From: Microbacterium sp. MAH-37
Lineage (GTDB): Bacteria; Actinomycetota; Actinomycetes; Actinomycetales; Microbacteriaceae
DNA length: 64,000 bases
NCBI RefSeq assembly: GCF_009758255.1
Contig: NZ_WSEN01000006.1
Span: 186,001-250,000, forward strand
Direction of reading: 5' to 3'
Below the pieces are notes generated by a model. It was not told the DNA's origin, did not search any database, and saw only the letters and a list, made by a program, of their open reading frames with translations. The position numbers and the translations under genes are program-made. Positions 7,082 to 13,675 of this stretch are shown one piece after another (positions within the stretch are counted from its first letter, which is position 1; every line of letters starts with the position of its first letter).

Positions 7082-8476
7082 ATGAGCGACGACCGACCCG
7101 ACCCGTCCGACTTCGAGGAGTTCCTGCGCCGGATGATGTCCGGCGAGGGGATCGACCCGGAGGCGCTGCGCGATGCCATGAGCGGCATGGACGGCTTCCA
7201 GATCGACCCCGCGCAGATGCAGGCCTTCTTCTCGCAGATGCAGGGTGCCTTCGGCGGCGACCCCTGGGAGAGCACGAAGCGTCAGGCGCTGCACATCGCC
7301 AACCAGGACGGGCAGGGCATCACCGACGGCTCGCGCAGTTCGCTGACAGATGCGTTCGGTCTGGCCGACCTGTGGCTGAGCGAGGCGACCACACTGTCGG
7401 AGCTCTCCGCGCCGCCGCGAGCGATGACCCGCGGTGAGTGGGTCGAGCAGACCCTTCCGGTGTGGAAGGAGATCGCCGGTCCGGTGTCGACGAGCATCGC
7501 CGACGCGCTCACCCAGGCGCTCGGCTCGCAGGCGCCCGACGAGATGCGCGGAGTCGTGCAGGGCGCGGGGCAGTTGATGCGAGGGCTCGGCGCGTCGGTG
7601 TTCGCCATGCAGTTCGGCAAGGTCCTCGGCGACCTCTCCCTCGAAGTGGTCTCAGGCGGCGACGTCGGCATTCCGGTGCTTCCCGCGGGCACGGCCGCGG
7701 TAATTCCGCAGAACATCGCCGCCTTCGGCGAGGGGCTGGAGGTCCCGGAGGACCAGATCGCGCTGTACCTCGCTGTGCGCGAGCTCGCCTACGCACGGCT
7801 GTACCGGCACGCCAAGTGGCTTCACCTTCACCTGATGTCGCAGATCACCGAGTTCGCGCGCGGGGTCGAGGTCGACGTGGATGCGCTGCAGGATGTCGCG
7901 GAGCGGCTCGACCCGTCTAACCCGGAGGAGCTGCGGGCCGCGATCGAGGGCGGCGCGCTGCTCCCGGCGCAGTCCGATGCCCAGCGCGAGGCGCTCACCC
8001 GACTGGAGAACGTCATCGCGACGATCGACGGCTGGGTGGATGTCGTGACGACGGAGGCGATCTCGCGGCTCCCCGACGGGGCGCGACTGGCGGAGGCGGC
8101 TCGCCGCCGCCGCGCCGTGGGTGGCCCGGCCGAGGACGCGCTCGGCGCTCTGGTCGGCCTCAAACTGCGTCCGCGCCGCCTTCGTGAGGCGTCCGCCATG
8201 TGGCGCGCGGTGACGGACGCCGTGGGTGTCAAGGCTCGTGACGCGCTGTGGGACTACCCCGATCTGATGCCGCAAGCCTCGGACATCGACGACCCGGCTG
8301 CGCTGATCGCGCGTCTGCAGGCCGGCGAGCGCGGCGAGGCCCCCGCTGCGGACGAGTTCGACGAGGCGCTCGCCCGCCTCCTCGACGGCGACGACTTCGG
8401 CGGCTCCCCCTCCGAGGGCGACGCCAAGGACCAGTCCCCCGACGAGGACCATCCCGACGACCCCCGCCCGGTGTAG
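7082..8476 (+). CDS. DUF2342 (zinc-dependent metalloprotease-like) protein
   Basis: Protein of 464 aa, cytosolic, with no signal or membrane segment. The N-terminus is acidic and Met/Gln-rich (DGFQIDPAQMQAFFSQMQG). The body matches the DUF2342 / TIGR03624 family in VFAMQFGKVLGDLSLEVVSGGD and RELAYARLYRHAKWLHLHL (232-250). The C-terminal 60 residues are Asp/Pro-rich and probably disordered. The family is often labelled a putative metalloprotease. In the usual motif, as I recall it, a His follows the first Ala (REAAH), whereas Tyr stands here (RELAY), so zinc binding is doubtful. The start has GAGAGGG a few nt upstream. It is divergent from the PDZ protease gene, as in mycobacteria (Rv3195 next to Rv3194c, recalled). 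Confidence 0.88.
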   Translation: MSDDRPDPSDFEEFLRRMMSGEGIDPEALRDAMSGMDGFQIDPAQMQAFFSQMQGAFGGDPWESTKRQALHIANQDGQGITDGSRSSLTDAFGLADLWLSEATTLSELSAPPRAMTRGEWVEQTLPVWKEIAGPVSTSIADALTQALGSQAPDEMRGVVQGAGQLMRGLGASVFAMQFGKVLGDLSLEVVSGGDVGIPVLPAGTAAVIPQNIAAFGEGLEVPEDQIALYLAVRELAYARLYRHAKWLHLHLMSQITEFARGVEVDVDALQDVAERLDPSNPEELRAAIEGGALLPAQSDAQREALTRLENVIATIDGWVDVVTTEAISRLPDGARLAEAARRRRAVGGPAEDALGALVGLKLRPRRLREASAMWRAVTDAVGVKARDALWDYPDLMPQASDIDDPAALIARLQAGERGEAPAADEFDEALARLLDGDDFGGSPSEGDAKDQSPDEDHPDDPRPV

Positions 8477-8495
8477 ACACCCACCGCACTGAAGG

Positions 8496-8537
8496 CGTTT
8501 CGTCTCGCTCCTCCGTCGCTCGCTCAACGACCGCCGG
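8496..8537 (+). repeat. Dispersed TTCGTCTCGCT-type repeat copy
   Basis: The sequence reads CGTTTCGTCTCGCTCC, then CGTCGCTCGCTCAACGACCG. The final CGCTCAACGACCG block is shared with the copy ending near 1285. It lies just after the DUF2342 stop codon. Confidence 0.65.
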
Positions 8538-8614
8538 GGCTGAAACCCACGCCTCCAGGAACTTCATCCCCCTACCTCCCCTCCCCGAGCACGCGAACCC
8601 TCCACAGAAGCAGA

Positions 8615-8732
8615 GCGGGAGGAGATGTTCCCGGAACGAGCATTGGAAGGGGCCCGCTGGGCGGAGCGGGCTTGCCCGCTCCGCCCAGCGGGAAGGCTCC
8701 ACTCTGCGAGTGCAGGGAACATCTCCTCCCGC
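8615..8732. repeat. 118-bp compound palindrome (cruciform or REP-like element)
   Basis: The outer arms GCGGGAGGAGATGTTCCC (8615-8632) and GGGAACATCTCCTCCCGC (8715-8732) are exact inverse complements. Nested almost concentrically is a second perfect repeat with 19-bp arms (8653-8671 and 8674-8692) and only TT between them. About 20 nt on each side between the two stems does not pair. It lies between two co-directional genes, so it may terminate, be processed as RNA, or be a non-autonomous mobile or REP-like element. No terminal duplication is evident. Confidence 0.85.
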
Positions 8733-8811
8733 GACCCTCGAACCGGAGAACTTCTCCACAGCCCCGGCATTCGCTGACCCAGACGTCGACCGACCCGGCC
8801 ATGATCAAGCC

Positions 8812-9681
8812 ATGAGCCCGCTCAGTCCGACCACGAAGACACGCCTGGATCCCCGCTACCCGTTGCTCTGGCGCGACTCCGACACCGTTCAGTTCGGCAT
8901 CGAAGGCATCGTCCGCGTCGACGCCACCGCGCCCTGGGTCGAGCCGCTGCTCGCGCGCCTCTCCTCCGGCATCCGTCTCTCGACCTTCGACGTCGTCGCG
9001 CACGGCGTCGGCGCCCCTCGCCAGCCTGCGCGCGACCTCCTCGCCCTGCTCCGCCCCGTGCTCCGCGACGATCCCCCGCCCGCACCGGCGTTCTGGGTGG
9101 AGGGTGTGAACGTCACGGACGACCGCGCGCTGCCGCGGATGGCGGCCTGCCTTCTCGAGGAGGGGCTGGTCCGCGGCATCCGCGACGATCCGGCCGATGT
9201 CGGGGTGATCGTCGTCGAGGGCGCGGCATCGGCGCTGCAGTTCGCCTCGTACCTGCGCGACGATGTGGCGCACCTGCCGGTGGCGTTCGAGGCCGCGGCG
9301 ATGACGATCGGTCCTCTGGTGCGCCCTGGTGAAACGCCCTGCCTCTCCTGTCGCGACGAGCACGAGGCTCTGCGCGACCCTGCCTGGCCGCGCCTGCACA
9401 CGCAGCTGATCGGCCGTCCGACCGGCGCGATCGCGTCGGCACGGCTCGCGCAGGCCGCGGTGCTGGCGGCGCGCATCCTGCGCACACCCGTGGAGGGTGC
9501 GGGACTGCTCGCCCGGGTCAGCCCCGACGGACGGATCGCATGGCGCTCGGTGAGATTTCACGGAGGATGCCTGTGCCGCGACCTGTCGTCCCGATCTCTG
9601 CCAGGAACCGGGACGGCGCCCGTTCCCCTCGTCCTGCGGTCCGAGCCCACGACAGCGACAGGGTACGCGCGGCCCGCGTGA
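8812..9681 (+). CDS. ThiF/E1-like (TOMM cyclodehydratase-related) protein
   Basis: Protein of 289 aa. The N-terminal RLDPRYPLLWRDSDTVQFGI resembles the leader-binding/partner domain seen in proteins annotated as TOMM cyclodehydratase or leader-peptide-binding proteins. The C-terminal part has paired cysteines, CLSC (177-180) in RPGETPCLSCRDEHEALRD and CLC (253-255), which could form a Zn site as in E1/ThiF folds. I see no GxGxxG nucleotide loop, so adenylation looks unlikely. No YcaO, precursor peptide or dehydrogenase gene is in the window. It occupies the position of mycobacterial Rv3196 (recalled). Its last 54 codons overlap the convergent uvrD2 gene by 164 bp. The ATG at 8812 is the first good start after the palindrome region. 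Confidence 0.75.
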   Translation: MSPLSPTTKTRLDPRYPLLWRDSDTVQFGIEGIVRVDATAPWVEPLLARLSSGIRLSTFDVVAHGVGAPRQPARDLLALLRPVLRDDPPPAPAFWVEGVNVTDDRALPRMAACLLEEGLVRGIRDDPADVGVIVVEGAASALQFASYLRDDVAHLPVAFEAAAMTIGPLVRPGETPCLSCRDEHEALRDPAWPRLHTQLIGRPTGAIASARLAQAAVLAARILRTPVEGAGLLARVSPDGRIAWRSVRFHGGCLCRDLSSRSLPGTGTAPVPLVLRSEPTTATGYARPA

Positions 9682-11239
9682 GGCCGACGTAGGCGAGGCG
9701 GCGCTCCTCGTCGACCTGCTCGAAGGTCGTGGCGTACGAGATCGGCAGTGCTCCCTCGTTCCAGCCGGCAAGGTGCACGTGCGGCCACTCCAGGCCCTTG
9801 GCGGCGTGCAGGGTCGACAGCGTGACCGTGCGCAGCTCCGGCTCGTGCTGGTCCTTCGCCCTCGCGGTCAGGGTCTCGGCGAAGCTGCGGATGGTGGCAT
9901 CCGCCGGCGCCTCCTCGGCGAGCCGCAGGATCGCACGCCGGGCCTCCCAGGCGTCGCGCTGCGCGCCGCCGGCCTGCGGCGGCTCCTCGGAGAGGCCGAG
10001 GTTGCGCAGCACGTCGCGCACCGTGGGCAGGAATCCGGCGAGCGCCGGGGCGACGGCTGCGGCGCGCAGCGCGAGCACGGCCTGGCGCACCTCCGGCATG
10101 TCGAAGAAGCGGGTGCCACCGAGCACCGTGGTGGGGATGCCCTGCGCGGCGAGCGCCTGCTGCAGCGGTGCGGACTGCGCGTGCGCGCGGTACAGCACAG
10201 CGATGTCGGCGGGTGAGGAGCCGCCCTGGATGCGGGCGGCGATCGCTGCGGCGACGCCCTCGGCCTCGTCGGTCTCGGTGTCGAACGCGGTGACCGTCGG
10301 GGGCTCTGCGTTGAACGTCTCCCTGGCCGGCACGAGGGCGAGTGCTCCGGGCCGCCCCTTCATGAGCGCGTTGGCGACGTCGAGGATCGGCGCCTGCGAA
10401 CGGTAGTTGGTCTCCAGCCGCACGACGGTGGCATCCGGATGGCGGCGCTCGAACTCGAGCAGGTACCGCTGCTGCGCGCCGGCGAAGGAGTAGATCGTCT
10501 GGCTGGCGTCGCCGACCACGCAGATGTCGTGCCGGTCCCCCAGCCAGAGCTCGAGGAGCCGGTTCTGCAGCGGCGAGACGTCCTGGTACTCGTCGACGGT
10601 GAAGTGCCGGTACTGCTCGTGCACCGCCGCGGCGACGCGCGGCTCGGCCTCGATCATGCCCGCGCACGCCAGCAGCACGTCCTCGAAGTCGAGCTGCCGA
10701 CGCTCGTCCTTGATCCGCTCGTACGCGTGCATCAGCGCGGCGAGCCTGTCGGCGTCGATGCCGGTGACCGTGCGTCCGAGCTCGGCATAGCGGTCGACCG
10801 AGATCATCGAGACCTTGCGCCATTCGATCTCGGAGGCGATGTCGCGCAGGGTGGCGGTGCTGGGACGGAATCGCAGCTCGTCGGCCGCCTGCCCGAGCAT
10901 CCGCACCTTGTTGTTCACGATCGACGGGGCGTTGTCACCGGCGAGGGTCGGCCAGAAGAAGTTGAGCTGCGCGAGGGCAGCGGCGTGGAAGGTGCGCGCG
11001 GCGACCCCCTCGATGCCGAGGGCGCGCAGACGTCCGCGCAGCTCGCCGGCGGCCTTCGCAGTGAAGGTCACCGCCATCACGCGCGACGGCGAGTAGGCAC
11101 CGGTGTCGACGCCGTGCGCGATGCGGTGCGTGATCACGCGGGTCTTGCCGGTGCCGGCTCCGGCGAGCACCGCCACCGGTCCGCGCAGCACGGATGCCGC
11201 CTCCCGCTGCCTTTCGTCGAGAGCGTCGAGTGCGCTCAC
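9518..11239 (-). CDS. uvrD2: UvrD2-like superfamily 1A ATP-dependent DNA helicase
   Basis: A 3'-5' DNA helicase for repair, 573 aa. Motifs are seen in order: Walker A AGAGTGKTRV (about 27-36), Walker B VDEYQDVSPLQ, VVGDASQTIYSF, the NYRSQ block, STLHAAKGLEWPHV and RRLAYVGLTRA. Mycobacterial UvrD2 is about 700 aa with a C-terminal HRDC domain and extra cysteines (known family fact). Here the chain stops soon after the motor, at PSRFLAEIG plus a short basic tail, so HRDC is absent. The GTG start overlaps the nudC stop (GTGA, 11236-11239), so the two are translationally coupled. The 3' end overlaps the convergent E1-like gene by 164 bp. The UvrD2-NudC pairing matches mycobacteria. Confidence 0.92.
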   Translation of the reverse strand: MSALDALDERQREAASVLRGPVAVLAGAGTGKTRVITHRIAHGVDTGAYSPSRVMAVTFTAKAAGELRGRLRALGIEGVAARTFHAAALAQLNFFWPTLAGDNAPSIVNNKVRMLGQAADELRFRPSTATLRDIASEIEWRKVSMISVDRYAELGRTVTGIDADRLAALMHAYERIKDERRQLDFEDVLLACAGMIEAEPRVAAAVHEQYRHFTVDEYQDVSPLQNRLLELWLGDRHDICVVGDASQTIYSFAGAQQRYLLEFERRHPDATVVRLETNYRSQAPILDVANALMKGRPGALALVPARETFNAEPPTVTAFDTETDEAEGVAAAIAARIQGGSSPADIAVLYRAHAQSAPLQQALAAQGIPTTVLGGTRFFDMPEVRQAVLALRAAAVAPALAGFLPTVRDVLRNLGLSEEPPQAGGAQRDAWEARRAILRLAEEAPADATIRSFAETLTARAKDQHEPELRTVTLSTLHAAKGLEWPHVHLAGWNEGALPISYATTFEQVDEERRLAYVGLTRAARTLSLSWARTAGRGERAPSRFLAEIGTTGRGTGILREISPSAMRSVRRG

Positions 11240-12204
11240 TTCGTCCCTTCGTCTCGCTGCGCTTGCTCAGGACGGCGCTCGCTCAGTACGGCGCACGCGC
11301 CCTCCTCGTACCAGTCCACGATGAGTGCCCGCGCGATGGAGGACGGCCCCGGAAGCCCGACCGGGCCCTCCCCCTGCAGCGCCGTGGCGATCTCGGCGCG
11401 AGTGAGCCAGCGGACGTCGATGATCTCCGCACCGTCCGCGACGGCGTCCTCTTCGACCGCGGTGGCGCGGAAGCCCAGCATGAGCGACCGGGGGTACGGC
11501 CACGGCTGGGACGACACATAGCGCACATTCTGCAGACGGACGCCGGCCTCTTCGAAGATCTCGCGGTGCACGGTGGTCTCCAGCGATTCCCCCGCCTCGA
11601 GGAAGCCGGCGAAGGTGGAGTACATCCGGCCCTGCCAGTTCGCATTCGCGCCGAGCAGCAGACGTTCGCCGTCGGCGCTCTCGATGGCGACGATCACCGC
11701 CGGGTCGGTGCGCGGAAAGTGCTCGCGCCCGCAGGACGGACAGTGCCGCGACCAGCCGGCCTGCCGCAGTTCGGTCTCCGCGCCACATGCAGGGCAGAAC
11801 CGGAATCCGGTCAGCCAGTCGGCGACGGCGACGGCCTCGATGAGCAGCTCCGCCTCGACGCCCGCGAGCACGCCGCCGGCGTCGCGCACAGCCGACCAGC
11901 GCGCCGCGTCGACAGGGGCCGGGTCAGCGGGCACGGCGTCGATCGCCACCGTGTCCACCGGAGCATCCTCGACGACGGCGAGCAGCACCGGGGTACCGTC
12001 CGGGTCCCGGCCGAGCAGTGCCCAGTCCCGGGCGCCGACGACGTCCGCCGGCGAGACGCGCAGCAGCGCGGCATCTGCCACACGGGCACGACGGTCGTGC
12101 ACGACGATAACCCGGGTGGACGGCTCCGCCCGCAGACCGTCGACGATGCCTGGCGCGTCGCGCAGTTCTCCGGCTCGGTCGAGGAGGCCCGGTTCGACGA
12201 TCAT
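11236..12204 (-). CDS. nudC: NAD(+) diphosphatase / RNA decapping Nudix hydrolase NudC
   Basis: Protein of 322 aa. NudC splits NAD(H) to NMN(H) and AMP and removes NAD caps from RNA 5' ends. A weak N-terminal domain is followed by a zinc ribbon with four cysteines (137, 140, 155, 158). The Nudix box is GFLEAGES to REIFEEAGV (200-222), and the NudC hallmark SQPWPYPRS is at 232-240. I place the start at the ATG 12204, which has GAGGGAG shortly upstream; the longer upstream open frame has no family similarity. The C-terminal 16 residues are encoded by a dispersed repeat and are unlikely to be part of the conserved fold. It is coupled to uvrD2 through a GTGA overlap. Confidence 0.95.
   Translation of the reverse strand: MIVEPGLLDRAGELRDAPGIVDGLRAEPSTRVIVVHDRRARVADAALLRVSPADVVGARDWALLGRDPDGTPVLLAVVEDAPVDTVAIDAVPADPAPVDAARWSAVRDAGGVLAGVEAELLIEAVAVADWLTGFRFCPACGAETELRQAGWSRHCPSCGREHFPRTDPAVIVAIESADGERLLLGANANWQGRMYSTFAGFLEAGESLETTVHREIFEEAGVRLQNVRYVSSQPWPYPRSLMLGFRATAVEEDAVADGAEIIDVRWLTRAEIATALQGEGPVGLPGPSSIARALIVDWYEEGACAVLSERRPEQAQRDEGTK
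11239..11290 (-). repeat. Dispersed repeat copy inside the nudC 3' coding end
   Basis: CTTCGTCTCGCTGCGCTTGCTCA and a partial second unit CGCTCGCTCAGTACGGCG lie within the last 16 codons of nudC. On the minus strand they encode a terminal stretch containing EQAQRDEGTK. The repeat therefore supplies the C-terminus of NudC and abuts the uvrD2 start codon. Confidence 0.6.
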
Positions 12205-12322
12205 GTGCTCCCTCTCAACCACGGATTGTCCACGGCGGCGACGGCCGGCCGGTGCAGCGGCCTGTGCCCGATCGGGCGTGGCGTGGGCGTCAGGCCCCGG
12301 ATGCCGACCTACCCTGGAGGGC

Positions 12323-13675
12323 ATGGCACGCTCTCCTTTCACTCTAGTGGCGGCGGTCACAGCCGCACTGCCCGGGGCGGAGGTCACCGGCGCCCGTCCC
12401 CTCACCGCCGGCGGAGACGGCCGGTTCGACTCGGCCGTTGCCACCCTGGCTGACGGCCGAGAGCTCACCATCCGCGTCGCGGATGACGAGGACGGTGCGC
12501 GGGAACTGGCCTCCGAGGCGATCGCGCTGCGCGCTCTGACCGCCGGAGCCCGCGAGATGCTGCCGTTCCTGGCCCCCGAGTACATCGGCGAGACGCGCAT
12601 CGGCGACGGTCGTGGCCTCGTCACCGGGCTGCTGCCCGGGTTCCAGATCGAGGCGTCGCAGGTGCCGGCTGGTCGCGGTGCGGCCTGGTCGATCGGCGAG
12701 GCCATCGCTGCGACCCACGCGCTGCCGGCATCCGTCGTGCGCGGCGGAGGGCTGACCGCACGCGACGCCGCGGAGGTGCGCGAGGAGGTGCGCCGGCTGA
12801 TCGAGCGCGCCACCGCCACCGGACGCGTGCCCGCCCGCCTCAGCGCGCGCTGGCGCCTGGCGGTCGACGACGACGATCTGTGGCGCTTCGAGGCGACCGT
12901 GACCCTCGGCGGTGTGCAGGCCGACTCGTTCCTGTTCGAGGACGATCCGGATCTCGGCCCGAAGGTCGTCGGTCTGGTCGGCTGGCACGGCCTGTCGCTC
13001 GGTGACCCCGCCGTGGACCTGGCCTGGCTCTCGGGCGCGAAGGACGCCGCCGACGACGTGCACGGCGCGTACGCCGGTGCCTCCGCACATGCGGTCGACT
13101 CCGCGCTCCGCGTGCGGGCACGGCTGCTCGCCGAACTCGAGTTCGCGCGCTGGCTGGTGCACGGTGAGGCGCTGCGCCGCAGCGACATCATCGACGACGC
13201 GGCCACCCTGCTGGAATCGCTCGCGGAGGGCGTGCACGACGATCTGCGCGTGTCGGCCGGTGCGACCGATGTGGACTCGGCTCTGGATGCCGCGGGACGT
13301 GTTCCGCAGGCGCCGCCGGTGGCCGTGGACACCTCGATGCAGACGGACGCCTATCGTCCCGAGGACCTGTGGCAGGCGGAGGACGATTCCGCGGACGCCC
13401 CCTCCGAGCAGGAGGAGCAGAGCGGGCCGGACGCGACGACCGCCGGCGCCACCGAGGACGAGACCCAGGATCTGGGTGACCTCGATGAGCGGGCCGAGGC
13501 GGCCGGGATCACCGGTGTGCGCGGATCGTCCGGCGATCACGGCACGGCCAAGGGCCCGAGCGCCACGGGCCGCCCGCTGGTCGCACACGACGACGACGCT
13601 CTGGACTCGGCCGAAGAGGCTCAGCGCGCAGCGCGGGCGGCGCTCCAGCGCTGGACCAGCTCGGCCTCCGAGTAG
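12323..13675 (+). CDS. Degenerate APH-fold phosphotransferase-like protein (likely pseudokinase)
   Basis: Protein of 450 aa. The first 330 residues follow the aminoglycoside/macrolide phosphotransferase fold. They include a two-lobed layout, a helix with ELASEAIALRAL (61-72), and the terminal phrase GDPAVDLAWL (227-236) after the metal-binding loop position. Key catalytic positions are altered. Where active enzymes have HGDxHxxN there is LGGVQADSF (195-203), and where they have I/VDW there is VGWHG (219-223). The N-lobe lysine position appears as Arg (TIRVAD). The last 120 residues are acidic, low in complexity and probably disordered. TACCCT ends 7 nt before the ATG, so the mRNA is probably leaderless. 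The gene is divergent from nudC and convergent with adnB (55-bp 3' overlap). It sits in the conserved repair block, which suggests a structural or regulatory role. Confidence 0.75.
   Translation: MARSPFTLVAAVTAALPGAEVTGARPLTAGGDGRFDSAVATLADGRELTIRVADDEDGARELASEAIALRALTAGAREMLPFLAPEYIGETRIGDGRGLVTGLLPGFQIEASQVPAGRGAAWSIGEAIAATHALPASVVRGGGLTARDAAEVREEVRRLIERATATGRVPARLSARWRLAVDDDDLWRFEATVTLGGVQADSFLFEDDPDLGPKVVGLVGWHGLSLGDPAVDLAWLSGAKDAADDVHGAYAGASAHAVDSALRVRARLLAELEFARWLVHGEALRRSDIIDDAATLLESLAEGVHDDLRVSAGATDVDSALDAAGRVPQAPPVAVDTSMQTDAYRPEDLWQAEDDSADAPSEQEEQSGPDATTAGATEDETQDLGDLDERAEAAGITGVRGSSGDHGTAKGPSATGRPLVAHDDDALDSAEEAQRAARAALQRWTSSASE

Larger units (their letters stand above)
8477..8811 (+). 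other. 335-bp intergenic region with repeat and compound palindrome
   Basis: No coding sequence is convincing here. From left to right it holds a copy of the dispersed TTCGTCTCGCT repeat (8496-8537), a pyrimidine-rich stretch, a large compound palindrome (8615-8732), and about 80 bp leading to the next ATG without an obvious Shine-Dalgarno sequence. Confidence 0.8.

Noticed and set aside
8812..9681. TOMM/bacteriocin biosynthetic cluster
   Set aside because: Only the E1-like protein is present; no precursor, YcaO cyclodehydratase, dehydrogenase or exporter is adjacent.
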